Shown one piece after another: positions 53,993-62,806 of a DNA stretch of 64,000 bases. The translations under genes were made by a program, and so were the position numbers. The notes under the pieces are model-generated. The model did no database searches and was not told the origin of the DNA. It worked only from the letters and a program-made list of their open reading frames with translations. The stretch comes from Streptomyces sp. f51 (GTDB taxonomy: Bacteria; Actinomycetota; Actinomycetes; Streptomycetales; Streptomycetaceae): the NCBI RefSeq assembly GCF_037940415.1, contig NZ_CP149798.1, positions 2,600,501-2,664,500 on the forward strand, given 5' to 3'. Positions within the stretch are counted from its first letter, which is position 1. Every line of letters begins with the position of its first letter.

Positions 53993-55921
53993 GTGAGCGG
54001 AACGTCCGAAGGGCCGGCGCCCGCGGGAGACCTCGTCCGGCCGGCCGTCACAGAACGTCACGTCGACACGTCTTCTCGTCCGTCCGCCGGGACCTCTCCC
54101 GGCCCATTCGCCCCCTCCGTACCGTCCGTGGCGCCGGGGCCGCCTTCCGGGACGCCCGCACCTCCGGCGGCCCCCGACGGAACGTCACTCCGCACCTTCC
54201 ACGCGGCCTTCGCCACCGCGCCTCTCGCGATGGCCGTGGTCGACCGCGACGGCCTGGTCGTCACCGCCAACGAGGCCCTGGGCACGCTGCTCGGCGCCCG
54301 CGCGGGAACCTTCGTCGGCCGGCCCGCGGCCGATCTGGTGGACCTCGCCTCCGACACCCGCACCTGGCACGCGTACCGCGAGATGCTCGGCGGGAGCCAG
54401 GCCCGGCTGCGCTGCACGCGCCGGCTCAAGCACCCCGACGGCCATGTCATCTGGGCGCAGGTCACGATCGCGCCGCTGCCCCCGCAGGAGCAGGCGGTCC
54501 TGATCTCGGTCACCGACATCGGCGTACGGCGTGAACTCCAGGCGCGGTTGCGCCACTTGCAGCTGCACGACCCGGTCACCCGGCTGCCCAACCGGGTGCT
54601 GTTCTTCGAGCGCCTGACGGCGGCCCTTGAGGCCGAGGCGTACGAGGAGTGCGGCACCGGCCGGATCGGGCTCTGCTATCTGGACCTGGACGGCTTCAAG
54701 GCGGTCAACGACACGCTCGGCCACCGCGTCGGCGACCGGCTGCTCGCGGCCGTCGCGGAACGCCTGACCCGCTGCGCCGAGGAGGCGGGCGTCACGCGGG
54801 CGGCCGCTCCGCTGGTGGCACGGCTGGGCGGGGACGAGTTCGCGCTGCTCGTCGAGGACTCCACGGGCACCGACCAGCTCGCGGACCTCGCCGAGTCCGT
54901 ACTGAAGGCGCTCCAGGCGCCGTTCGACCTGTCGGGGCAGCGGCTGTCCCTGTCGGCGTCGATCGGGGTCGTCGAGCGGCGCGCCTCCGGCACCACGGCG
55001 ACCGGTCTGATGCAGGCCGCGGACACCACGCTGTACTGGGCGAAGGCGGACGGCAAGGGCCGCTGGACGCTCTTCGACCCCGAGCGCAACGCGCATCGCA
55101 TGACCCGCCAGGCTCTGTCGTCCACGCTCCGCGCGGCCGTCGATCGGGGTGAATTCGCCCTGGAGTACCAGCCGTTGGTGGGCATGGAGGACGGCGGTCT
55201 GCACGGGGTCGAGGCTCTCGTGCGCTGGAACCACCCGAGGTTCGGGACCCTCACACCGAACCGGTTCATCGGACTGGCCGAGGAGGACGGCTCGATCGTC
55301 CAGCTCGGCCGCTGGGTGCTGGCCACCGCCTGCCGCCAGGCGCGCCGCTGGCAGCTGGACCGCCCCGAGGCCCCGCCGATCTTCGTCAGCGTCAACGTCG
55401 CCGTACGCCAGGTCTGGGACTCCGACCTGGTGGCGGACGTGGCGAAGATCCTCGCGGAGACCCAACTGGCTCCGCATCTGCTCCAGTTGGAGCTGACGGA
55501 GTCGGCGGTGATGGGCTCGGCCGGCCGTCCGCTCCAGGCGCTCCAGGCCCTCAGCGACATGGGGGTCCGCATCGCCATCGACGACTTCGGCACCGGCTAC
55601 TCGAACCTCGCCTATCTGAGCAGGCTCCCGGTGTCCGTGCTGAAGCTGGACGGCGCCTTCGTCCGCGGCTTCCAGTACGAGAACGCCGACGGGTCCTCGG
55701 GCCATCCGAACCCGGCCGACGAGGTCATCGTCGAGGCGCTCATCCAGCTGGCCCACCGGCTCGGCCTCACGGTCACGGCCGAGTGCGTGGAGACCGCCTC
55801 GCAGGCGGCGCGGCTGCGCGGCATCGGCTGCGACCACGGCCAGGGCTGGCTGTACTCGAGGCCGGTGACACCGGAACGCATCTCCGCGCTCCTGATGTCA
55901 CCGGTCTGCCCTCAGACCTGA
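53993..55921 (+). CDS. cdgA: CdgA: PAS-GGDEF-EAL c-di-GMP protein
   Basis: The 642-residue soluble protein has a disordered Pro/Ser N-terminus (1-65) and a PAS domain (about 67-185). A GGDEF domain follows (motif GGDEF at about 279-283), then an EAL domain (EAL at about 406-408; the [14 protein letters not shown] segment near 525). The GGDEF motif is intact, but no RxxD inhibitory site is present five residues before it. EAL residues look complete, so cyclase, phosphodiesterase or both are possible. S. coelicolor CdgA is a BldD target whose overexpression delays development. GTG start with GGGAG 6 bases before. Its stop overlaps the next, convergent gene. Confidence 0.93.
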   Translation: MSGTSEGPAPAGDLVRPAVTERHVDTSSRPSAGTSPGPFAPSVPSVAPGPPSGTPAPPAAPDGTSLRTFHAAFATAPLAMAVVDRDGLVVTANEALGTLLGARAGTFVGRPAADLVDLASDTRTWHAYREMLGGSQARLRCTRRLKHPDGHVIWAQVTIAPLPPQEQAVLISVTDIGVRRELQARLRHLQLHDPVTRLPNRVLFFERLTAALEAEAYEECGTGRIGLCYLDLDGFKAVNDTLGHRVGDRLLAAVAERLTRCAEEAGVTRAAAPLVARLGGDEFALLVEDSTGTDQLADLAESVLKALQAPFDLSGQRLSLSASIGVVERRASGTTATGLMQAADTTLYWAKADGKGRWTLFDPERNAHRMTRQALSSTLRAAVDRGEFALEYQPLVGMEDGGLHGVEALVRWNHPRFGTLTPNRFIGLAEEDGSIVQLGRWVLATACRQARRWQLDRPEAPPIFVSVNVAVRQVWDSDLVADVAKILAETQLAPHLLQLELTESAVMGSAGRPLQALQALSDMGVRIAIDDFGTGYSNLAYLSRLPVSVLKLDGAFVRGFQYENADGSSGHPNPADEVIVEALIQLAHRLGLTVTAECVETASQAARLRGIGCDHGQGWLYSRPVTPERISALLMSPVCPQT

Positions 55922-57027
55922 GTGGTCCGGTCCCCGGTCAACCCGTAGGCGTCCGCGATCAGTTCGTAGGAGCGCAGCCGCACGTCACCGCTGTGCGCGT
56001 TGCCGGTGATCATCAACTCGTCGGCCCCGGTGCGCTTCTGGAGCTCGTCGAGGCCGGCGCGCACCTCGTCGGCGGTGCCGTGGATGACATTGGCGTTCCA
56101 GGACCCGACGAACTCCCGTTCCATCGGGCTGAATGCGTAGGCCTCCGCCTCCTCGGGGGTCGGCACGAGACCGGGGCGCCCGGTGCGCAGGCGGACCATG
56201 CTCAGGGCGGCGGCCAGCACCTGCCTGCGGGCCTCCTTCTCCTCGTCCGCGGCGATGGCGGCGACCCCGATGAGGGCGTACGGGGCGTCGAGGACAGCGC
56301 TCGGGCGGAAGGACTCGCGGTAGAGGTCGAGCGCCGGGATCGTGTTCTGCGCCGAGAAGTGGTGCGCGAAGGCGAAGGGGAGCCCGAGCACCCCGGCGAG
56401 GCGGGCGCTGAACCCGGAGGAGCCGAGCAGCCAGACCGGCGGCCGGTGCGGGGACTGGACGCCGCCGGGCGAGGTCGCCTGGACCGGTCCGGGAACCGCG
56501 TGGATCCGGGCGTAGGGGTGGCCGTCGGGGAAGTCGTCGTCCAGGAAGCGGACGAGTTCCGCGAGCTGTTCGGGGAAGTCGTCGGCGCCCTCGCCGAGCC
56601 GCTGGGTGCGGCGCAGCGCGGCGGCCGTCGCCCCGTCGGTGCCCGGGGCCCGGCCGAGGCCGAGGTCGATGCGGCCCGGGGCCATCGCCTCCAGCGTGCC
56701 GAACTGCTCCGCGATGACCAGCGGGGCGTGGTTGGGCAGCATCACTCCGCCGGAGCCGAGCCGGATGCGGTCCGTGTGGGCGGCCAGGTGGGCGAGGATC
56801 ACCGCGGGCGAGGAGCTGGCCACGCCGGGCATCGAGTGGTGCTCGGCCACCCAGTAGCGGTGGAAGCCGCGGGATTCCGCGAGGCGGGCGATGTCGACGC
56901 TGGTGCGGAGGGCGTCGGTCGCGGTGCGGCCCGCGCCCACGGTGACGAGGTCCAGTACCGACAGGGGTACGGGGGCGGTGCCCTGTGCCGTGCCTCGGAT
57001 CTCGTCCCTCTCGGCCGTCTCGTCCAC
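55912..57027 (-). CDS. LLM-class (luciferase-like) flavin-dependent oxidoreductase
   Basis: The 371-residue TIM-barrel protein is of the bacterial-luciferase class, using FMN or F420. Features: [20 protein letters not shown] at the N-terminus, [51 protein letters not shown] and a [13 protein letters not shown] loop. This pattern is the MsnO8/LuxA-like group, one of many in actinobacteria. The substrate is unknown. The GTG start has AGGAGG upstream. It converges on cdgA and overlaps its last 10 bases. Confidence 0.9.
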   Translation of the reverse strand: MDETAERDEIRGTAQGTAPVPLSVLDLVTVGAGRTATDALRTSVDIARLAESRGFHRYWVAEHHSMPGVASSSPAVILAHLAAHTDRIRLGSGGVMLPNHAPLVIAEQFGTLEAMAPGRIDLGLGRAPGTDGATAAALRRTQRLGEGADDFPEQLAELVRFLDDDFPDGHPYARIHAVPGPVQATSPGGVQSPHRPPVWLLGSSGFSARLAGVLGLPFAFAHHFSAQNTIPALDLYRESFRPSAVLDAPYALIGVAAIAADEEKEARRQVLAAALSMVRLRTGRPGLVPTPEEAEAYAFSPMEREFVGSWNANVIHGTADEVRAGLDELQKRTGADELMITGNAHSGDVRLRSYELIADAYGLTGDRTTQV

Positions 57028-57134
57028 CGGGGTGCCTCCTGTTGCGTACGCGTTGTCTCCTTCCCCCTGCGAACAGGAGGGTGTCTCCGGTTATTCCCGC
57101 TCGCGGGCCGGGGGCGGGTCGTTTCGCCCCCTCC

Positions 57135-57227
57135 GCCCCTGCCCGTCCCTTTCCTCGGGGCTCCGCCCCGGACCCCTCTCCTCAAACGCCGGAAGGGCCG
57201 GAGCTTCCCGCCCGAGGGGCTGGATGT
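57135..57227. repeat. Dispersed Streptomyces intergenic repeat
   Basis: The stretch contains CGGGGCTCCGCCCCGG (a hairpin at about 57155-57170) and CTCCTCAAACGCCGGAAGGG. I recall this block, with these two cores, from many Streptomyces intergenic regions. It ends at the stop codon of the EutA-like gene. It has no coding sense. The family name is not standard, and the boundary is approximate. Confidence 0.6.
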
Positions 57228-57959
57228 TCACGCCTGGATGACGGGTTCCCTGGTGAAGAGGGAGCCGAGGCGGGGGGCGTTGACCCGGCGGTCCGTCAGA
57301 CGCAGGGCCTCCCAGACCGTGACCTGGCTCGCGGTGAGGACCGGTTTGGCCAGGTCCTTCTCCAGGTCCGTGAGGTGGGCGGCGGTGTGCAGGGCCGTGT
57401 CGGGCAGGAGGACCGCGTCGGCGTCCGGGTGGTCCGCCGCGCGGGCCAGCGCGAGGACGCCGTCGTAGTCCCAGCCGGCCGGCTCGGCGGCGGTGACGGC
57501 CGCGGAGCCGCGCACCGCGACCGCCTCCGTGCCGGTCTCCTTCAGGAACTCCGCGAAGAGCGCGACCACGTCGTCGGGGCAGGCCGACCCGATGGCTACC
57601 CTCCTCGCACCGATCTCCCGCGCCGCGTGCGCGAAGGCGAAGGACGTGGAGGAGGCGGGCACGCCCGCCGCCATGGCGAGGGCGCGCACCTGCTCGTGCG
57701 CGCCCTGCGCTCCGTGCACGAAGCTGCCGCCCGCGGACGCCCAGAGCACGGCCTCCGCTCCGGACAGACGCAGCTCCTCGACGCCCGCAGCGAGCCGGGG
57801 TGCCGAGCCCAGGTCGAGGAGCGCGTCCACGCGGTGGGCGTCCTCCGCCGTGTCCGTGTGGACGACGGTGAGGCGGACGTCGCTGCCGAGCAGCTGCTCG
57901 ATGCGCGGGTAGTCGTCCTCGGCCGCGTGGCCCGGGTAGAGGATTCCGAGTGAGGTCAT
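57228..57959 (-). CDS. eutA: EutA-like Asp/Glu racemase-family protein (maleate cis-trans isomerase type)
   Basis: The 243-residue protein belongs to the Asp/Glu racemase fold, near the arylmalonate decarboxylase/maleate isomerase branch called EutA in ectoine-use clusters. The family's glycine-rich GVEELRLSGAEAVLWASAGGSF and the ARRVAIGSACPDDVVALF stretch are visible. The two cysteines of racemases are reduced to one clear candidate (SACPDD). The start is the ATG at 57959 with GGAAGG 6 bases before. It diverges from the dehydrogenase-ehu operon. Its exact reaction in ectoine metabolism is not known. Confidence 0.8.
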   Translation of the reverse strand: MTSLGILYPGHAAEDDYPRIEQLLGSDVRLTVVHTDTAEDAHRVDALLDLGSAPRLAAGVEELRLSGAEAVLWASAGGSFVHGAQGAHEQVRALAMAAGVPASSTSFAFAHAAREIGARRVAIGSACPDDVVALFAEFLKETGTEAVAVRGSAAVTAAEPAGWDYDGVLALARAADHPDADAVLLPDTALHTAAHLTDLEKDLAKPVLTASQVTVWEALRLTDRRVNAPRLGSLFTREPVIQA

Positions 57960-58364
57960 GCCCAACCTTCCGTAGCTTCGAGAAGTACGGGTCCCCTGCG
58001 GGCGGCCGGATCAATCAGCCGCCGACGAGGGCCCACCGCTCGGGTACCCAGTCGGCGCAACGGCGCTCACCTCCTCACCTGGTCGGCCGAGACCGCCGCC
58101 ACCCCCGGTCCCGCCTCCGGCCACGGGCCGCACGAGGGAGGACCCCCAGGGCGGGCACGGGCCCGACGCGGGGAAACGGGCGGGCAACGGACCGTATGCG
58201 AGCCCGTGTTGACGACGGTAGGTTCGGGTGCGGGCGTGGTCGATCCGCGCGTCCCGGACACGTCGGGCCGCCCCCGGCCCCCGGTCGGCACCCCCCTCTC
58301 CCCCCGGTCACCTCGCCCCAGGATCTCCAGAGAAGCGGACTCGCATGGCGAAACGGTTTCCCCG
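57960..58364. other. 405-bp divergent region between eutA-like gene and the hydroxyacid dehydrogenase
   Basis: Both promoters should lie here. A short open frame of seven codons (58345-58368, MAKRFPR) ends on the dehydrogenase start (ATGA overlap). No operator is evident, and no gene with coding bias is present. Confidence 0.5.
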
Positions 58365-59348
58365 ATGAACGCCCGTACGGCCCCCGGATCGTCCCGTCCG
58401 CCGTCCCCCGCCACCCTGCTCGTCCTCGACGCCGACCCGCTCCCCCGGCTGGGCCGGCTCACCGGCCGGGTGCGGATCGAGCACGCCGACGAGTCCACGC
58501 TCGCGGAGCGCCTGCCGCACGCCGACGTCCTGCTCGTGTGGGACTTCGCCTCGCAGGCCGTACGCCGTGCGTGGCCGGGCGAGGGGCCGCGGCCGCGCTG
58601 GGTGCACACGGCCAGCGCGGGCGTGGACCATCTGATGTGCCCGGAGCTGGCCGCCTCCGACACGGTGGTGACCAACGCGCGCGGTGTCTTCGACCGGCCG
58701 ATCGCCGAGTACGTGGCCGCTCTGGTCCTCGCGATGGCGAAGGACCTTCCGCGGACCTGGGACCTCCAGCGGCAGCACACCTGGCGGCACCGGGAGTCGC
58801 AGCGGGTGGCCGGGACCCGGGCCTGCGTGGTCGGGTCCGGGCCGATCGGGCGCGCGATCGTCCGCACGCTCAAGGCCCTGGGTGTCACCACGGCCCTGGT
58901 GGGACGCGTCCCGCGCACGGGGATCCACGGTCCCGGTGAGCTGGACCGGCTGATGGCGCGCGCCGACTGGGTGGTGTCCGCGGCTCCGCTCACCGCGGAG
59001 ACGCGCGGGATGTTCGACGCCCGGCGCTTCGGGATGATGCAGCCCTCGGCCCGCTTCATCAATGTCGGACGCGGGCAGCTCGTCGACGAGGACGCGCTCG
59101 CCGAGGCACTGTCGAAACGGTGGATCGCGGGTGCGGCCCTCGATGTCTTCCGGCACGAACCGCTCGGCCGTGACAGCCCGTTGTGGGACGTCCCCGGTCT
59201 GATCGTGTCGCCGCACATGAGCGGGGACACGGTCGGCTGGCGGGACGAACTGGGCGCGCAGTTCGTGGAGTTGTACGAGCGTTGGGCCGCCGGCGGACCA
59301 CTGGCGAACGTGGTCGACAAGAAGCGCGGGTACGTGCCGGGACACTGA
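58365..59348 (+). CDS. D-2-hydroxyacid dehydrogenase (NAD-dependent)
   Basis: The 327-residue enzyme has the family's NAD-binding Rossmann loop CVVGSGPIGRAIVRTLKALG and a VGRVPRTGIHGP region. The catalytic pattern FINVGRGQLVDEDALAEAL, AALDVFRHEPLGRDSPLWD and a late histidine in SPHMSGD follow. It should interconvert a 2-oxo acid and its D-hydroxy acid. Such a gene often stands next to ehuB in Streptomyces ectoine-use loci, so a role in hydroxyectoine breakdown is inferred. The ATG at 58365 has a weak Shine-Dalgarno. A seven-codon leader frame overlaps it. Confidence 0.88.
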   Translation: MNARTAPGSSRPPSPATLLVLDADPLPRLGRLTGRVRIEHADESTLAERLPHADVLLVWDFASQAVRRAWPGEGPRPRWVHTASAGVDHLMCPELAASDTVVTNARGVFDRPIAEYVAALVLAMAKDLPRTWDLQRQHTWRHRESQRVAGTRACVVGSGPIGRAIVRTLKALGVTTALVGRVPRTGIHGPGELDRLMARADWVVSAAPLTAETRGMFDARRFGMMQPSARFINVGRGQLVDEDALAEALSKRWIAGAALDVFRHEPLGRDSPLWDVPGLIVSPHMSGDTVGWRDELGAQFVELYERWAAGGPLANVVDKKRGYVPGH

Positions 59349-59409
59349 ACCGCCCGCGATGCCCGAAGCGGTTCGCATACATCGCATGCGCTCGGGTAGC
59401 CGCGCGGCC

Positions 59410-60339
59410 ATGGCTCCACCACTTGGGAACGCAGACGCAAACGCCACGGGAAACGACAGACATCCGCCCGGGACGACCCGCCGGTCGCTGCTCGCGGGGG
59501 TCGCGGCGCTCGGTGCGCTCGGCGCCTCCGGATGCAGCCGCGTGGCCACGGCGTCCTCGACGGACGGAGGCGATCTCCTCGACCGGCTGAAGGCGCAGGG
59601 CGTCGTCCGTCTCGGCATCGCGGGCGAGATCCCCTTCGGCTACATCGACAGGGACGGACGGCTGACCGGAGAGGCGCCGGAACTCGCCAGGACCGTGTTC
59701 GAACGGCTGGGAGTACGGCGTGTCCAACCGGTGCCGACCGAGTTCGGCTCGCTCATACCCGGGCTCGACTCGCAGCAGTTCGACGTCGTCTCCGCCGGGA
59801 TGTACATCAACGCCGAACGCTGCCGGCAGGTGATCTTCGCCGACCCCGACTACCAGATGCTCGACGCGTTCGTCGTGCGCAAGGGCAATCCGAAGGGGCT
59901 GCACGACTACAAGGACGTCGTGGCGAAGCAGGCCAGGTTCGCCACGGGCACCGGCTACGCAGAGATCCAGTACGCGGTCGAGGCCGGGTACAAGGAGAGC
60001 GACATCCTGATCGTGCCCGACCAGGTCGCCGGCCTGAACGCCGTCGAGGCGGGGCGGGCCGACGTCTTCGCGGGGACCGCTCTGACCGTCCGCGAGGTGG
60101 TGAAGAAGTCCGCCAAGGCCGAGAGCACCAAGCCCTTCGCGCCCCTGGTCAAGGGAAAGCCGCACGTCGACGGCGGCGGCTTCGCCTTCCGCTCGTCCGA
60201 GACACGGCTGCGGGACGCCTTCAACGGTGAGCTGCGGAAGATGAAGCGGAGCGGCGAACTCTTCCGGATTCTGCGGCCGTTCGGCTTCACCAGGGCCGAG
60301 ATGACCGACATGACCGCGAAGGAGCTGTGCCGCGGATGA
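59410..60339 (+). CDS. ehuB: Ectoine/hydroxyectoine-binding protein EhuB
   Basis: The 309-residue solute-binding lipoprotein has a Tat-type signal with lipobox (RRSLLAGVAALGALGASGC; Cys near residue 40). The mature part has GIAGEIPFGYIDRDGRLTGEAPELARTVFE, IPGLDSQQFDVVSAGMYINAERCRQV and FADPDYQMLDAFVVR, all typical of EhuB. Three ATGs (59359, 59386, 59410) are possible, and none has a strong Shine-Dalgarno; I list the shortest, with MAPPLGN. EhuB delivers ectoine to the EhuC-EhuD permease. Its stop overlaps ehuC by 4 bases. Confidence 0.9.
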   Translation: MAPPLGNADANATGNDRHPPGTTRRSLLAGVAALGALGASGCSRVATASSTDGGDLLDRLKAQGVVRLGIAGEIPFGYIDRDGRLTGEAPELARTVFERLGVRRVQPVPTEFGSLIPGLDSQQFDVVSAGMYINAERCRQVIFADPDYQMLDAFVVRKGNPKGLHDYKDVVAKQARFATGTGYAEIQYAVEAGYKESDILIVPDQVAGLNAVEAGRADVFAGTALTVREVVKKSAKAESTKPFAPLVKGKPHVDGGGFAFRSSETRLRDAFNGELRKMKRSGELFRILRPFGFTRAEMTDMTAKELCRG

Positions 60340-61070
60340 CATCGGGACTCTGGAAACTCGTTCTCGAAGGGATCTGGGTCACCGTCCAACTGCTGTTCCT
60401 CAGCGCACTGTTGGCCGGGGCCATGTCCTTCGTCGCGGGAATCGCGCGCACCTCGCGGCTGTGGGCCGTCCGCTTCCTCGCGGGCCTCTACACCGAGGTG
60501 TTCCGCGGCACCTCCGCACTCATCATGATCTTCTGGGTGTACTTCGTGCTGCCGCTCGCCTTCGGCTGGCAGCTGGTCCCGCTGTGGGCGGGCACCCTGG
60601 CGCTGGGCCTGACCTACGGGGCGTACGGCTCCGAGATCGTGCGCGGCGCGCTGAACGCGGTCGATCCGGCGCAGCGCGAGGGCGGTATCGCGCTCAGCTT
60701 CACGCCCTGGCAGCGGATGCGGCTGGTCCTGCTGCCGCAGGCCGTGCCGGAGATGATCCCGCCGTTCTCCAACCTGCTCGTCGAACTGCTCAAGGGCACG
60801 GCACTCGTCTCCGTGATGGGCATGGGCGATCTGACGTTCAGCGCCAACCTGGTGCGGCTCGCCCTCCAGCAGAGCGCGGAGGTCTACACGTACGTCCTGC
60901 TCATCTACTTCGTCATCGCCTTCCTGCTCACCCGGCTCATGCGCGGTCTGGAGAAGCGGCTGAAGGCCGGGGTCGGCAGGGCGCCGGACCGCAGGCCTGC
61001 CCGCGAGGCGAAGCGGGCCGCGACGGCCGGTGCGGGTGCCGGTGCCGCCACGGGCGGGGGTGCGTCATGA
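60336..61070 (+). CDS. ehuC: Ectoine ABC permease EhuC
   Basis: The 244-residue membrane permease has the amino-acid-type fold: GIWVTVQLLFLSALLAGAMSF in the first helix, the FRGTSALIMIFWVYF turn, and the EAA-type loop DPAQREGGIALSFTPWQRMRLVLLPQAVPEMIPPF. The C-terminal 35 residues are Lys/Arg/Ala/Gly-rich. The ATG overlaps the ehuB stop (ATGA). The stop overlaps a 16-codon micro-ORF rather than ehuD directly. Confidence 0.92.
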   Translation: MTSGLWKLVLEGIWVTVQLLFLSALLAGAMSFVAGIARTSRLWAVRFLAGLYTEVFRGTSALIMIFWVYFVLPLAFGWQLVPLWAGTLALGLTYGAYGSEIVRGALNAVDPAQREGGIALSFTPWQRMRLVLLPQAVPEMIPPFSNLLVELLKGTALVSVMGMGDLTFSANLVRLALQQSAEVYTYVLLIYFVIAFLLTRLMRGLEKRLKAGVGRAPDRRPAREAKRAATAGAGAGAATGGGAS

Positions 61071-61117
61071 GCGCCGTACCCCTCGGGAAGAAGACGACGA
61101 TCGGTGGTGCCTCATGA
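61067..61117 (+). CDS. 16-residue micro-ORF between ehuC and ehuD
   Basis: The frame starts ATG at 61067, overlapping the ehuC stop, and ends TGA at 61115-61117, overlapping the ATG expected for ehuD (ATGA on both sides). It encodes MSAVPLGKKTTIGGAS. Its last bases GGTGGTGCCTCATGA resemble the ehuC end GGGGGTGCGTCATGA, suggesting a small duplication of the junction. It may only be a coupling spacer. No homolog is known to me. Confidence 0.35.
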   Translation: MSAVPLGKKTTIGGAS

Positions 61118-61146
61118 CCTGAGACTGGAACGCCGTCGGCGACTTC

Positions 61147-61764
61147 ATGCCGCACTTCCGGGACGGCCTGCTGGTCACCCTGAAGGCGCTGGCCCTCGGC
61201 TCGGTGATCTCGTTCGTCCTCGGACTGGTGTGGGCGCTGCTGATGCGCGCCCCGACGCGCTGGGTGCGCTGGCCGGTCGGGGCGGTCACCGAGTTCGTGC
61301 GCGACACCCCGCTGCTGGTGCAGCTGTTCTTCCTCTTCTACGTGCTGCCCGAGTGGAACATCACGTTCTCGGCGCTGACCACGGGTGTCATCGCGATCGG
61401 GCTGCACTACTCGACGTACACGATGCAGGTCTACCGGGCCGGTATCGAGGGCGTGCCCGCCGGCCAGTGGGAGGCGGCGACGGCGCTCGGCCTGCCCACG
61501 CGGCGCACCTGGACGGCGGTGATCCTGCCGCAGGCGGTCCGCCGTGTGGTGCCCGCGCTCGGCAACTACGTCATCGCGATGCTCAAGGACACCCCGATGC
61601 TGATGACCGTCACCGTGCTGGAGATGCTCGGCGAGGCGCGGCTGTACTCGCAGCAGCACTTCCAGTTCACGGAGCCGCTCACGGTCATCGGCGTGGCCTT
61701 CATCCTCATTTCCTACCCGGCTTCCCTGCTGCTGCGAGCCCTGGAGCGACGCCTTGTCCGCTGA
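61147..61764 (+). CDS. ehuD: Ectoine ABC permease EhuD (N-terminus interrupted by in-frame TGA)
   Basis: The 205-residue amino-acid-type permease has helices from LLVTLKALALGSVISFVLGLVW on and the EAA loop EGVPAGQWEAATALGLPTRRTWTAVILPQAVRR. The natural start seems to be the ATG at 61114, overlapping the upstream stop. Codon 3 there is TGA (61120-61122), where related proteins carry the W of an M-x-W-D-W beginning. Translation could restart at the in-frame ATG listed here, losing 11 residues before the first helix. Its Shine-Dalgarno is poor. A sequencing error or a true mutation cannot be told apart by eye. Confidence 0.82.
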   Translation: MPHFRDGLLVTLKALALGSVISFVLGLVWALLMRAPTRWVRWPVGAVTEFVRDTPLLVQLFFLFYVLPEWNITFSALTTGVIAIGLHYSTYTMQVYRAGIEGVPAGQWEAATALGLPTRRTWTAVILPQAVRRVVPALGNYVIAMLKDTPMLMTVTVLEMLGEARLYSQQHFQFTEPLTVIGVAFILISYPASLLLRALERRLVR

Positions 61765-62554
61765 TACGAACACCGAGACCAGCCCCCTGGACGACCTCGC
61801 CAATCCCCCGGTGGACGGCAGCGAGCTGATCCGCTTCGACAAGGTCACCAAGCGTTTCGGGGACAACACCGTCCTCGACGGGCTCGACTTCCGCGTCGAC
61901 TCCGGCAAGCACGTCACGCTGATCGGCCCTTCGGGTTCCGGCAAGACGACGATCCTGCGGCTGCTGATGACCCTGACCCACCCGGACGAGGGCACGATCA
62001 CGGTCGCCGGTGACCGGCTGTTCCCCGCGCAGGGCAAGCAGATCCGCGAGGTCCGCAAGAAGATCGGGATGGTCTTCCAGCAGTTCAACCTGTTCCCGAA
62101 CATGAGCGTGCTGCGGAACGTCACCGAGGCGCCCGTGACCGTCCTCGGACTGTCCAGGGACGAGGCCGAGGAGCGGGCCCGGGGGCTGCTGGACCTGGTC
62201 GGCCTCGCGGACAAGTGCGACGAGCGTCCCGGCCGGCTGTCCGGAGGCCAGCAGCAGCGCGTGGCGATCGCCCGGGCGCTGGCGATGCGGCCGCAGATCC
62301 TGCTGCTGGACGAGGTGACGTCCGCGCTCGACCCCGAACTGGTGGCGGGCGTCCTGGACGTGCTGCGTGACATCGCCCACACCACGGACATCACCATGCT
62401 CTGCGTGACCCACGAGATGAATTTCGCCCGGGACATCTCGGACCAGGTCCTCATGTTCGATTCCGGCCATGTCATCGAGTCCGGGCCGCCGGAGCAGATC
62501 TTCGGCGATCCGGAGCACGAGCGGACCAGGGAATTCCTCGGCGCGGTCCTCTGA
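61754..62554 (+). CDS. ehuA: Ectoine ABC transporter ATPase EhuA
   Basis: The 266-residue ATPase energises the ectoine importer. Walker A is IGPSGSGKTT, the Q-loop is MVFQQFNLFPNMSVL, the ABC signature is LSGGQQQRVAIARAL, Walker B is ILLLDEVTSAL, and the H-switch is CVTHEM. It starts with a TTG at 61754, GGAG 7 bases before, and overlaps the ehuD end by 11 bases. The N-terminal 25 residues are acidic and variable. It completes the ehuBCDA operon. Confidence 0.93.
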   Translation: MSADTNTETSPLDDLANPPVDGSELIRFDKVTKRFGDNTVLDGLDFRVDSGKHVTLIGPSGSGKTTILRLLMTLTHPDEGTITVAGDRLFPAQGKQIREVRKKIGMVFQQFNLFPNMSVLRNVTEAPVTVLGLSRDEAEERARGLLDLVGLADKCDERPGRLSGGQQQRVAIARALAMRPQILLLDEVTSALDPELVAGVLDVLRDIAHTTDITMLCVTHEMNFARDISDQVLMFDSGHVIESGPPEQIFGDPEHERTREFLGAVL

Positions 62555-62642
62555 AGCCGGGGAGCGGGCGAGGGGCGTGAGGGAGTGTTCCCGGCAAGGC
62601 GCGAGGTCCGGCCGCCGGGGCATGCCCGGGGTTCCATGCCTT

Positions 62643-62654
62643 TGGCATATGCCA
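62643..62654. promoter_or_regulatory. Palindrome TGGCATATGCCA upstream of the IclR gene
   Basis: The same perfect 12-bp palindrome occurs at 50681-50692. This copy lies 152 bases upstream of the IclR-type gene and 88 bases after ehuA. It could be an operator for this regulator or for an unlinked one. Confidence 0.5.
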
Positions 62655-62806
62655 GAGTGGTGCGCTCCTGCTGAGAGGCATGGAGCGCACCACGAATCTC
62701 GTCAACAGACCGCCGCGGACGGCACTTTGGCCGTTATCGTGTAAGGAGCCCAGCCGTCCGGGCCGACGTCATTTTTGAGCCGGGCCATGAAGCGCAGGGG
62801 GAAACC

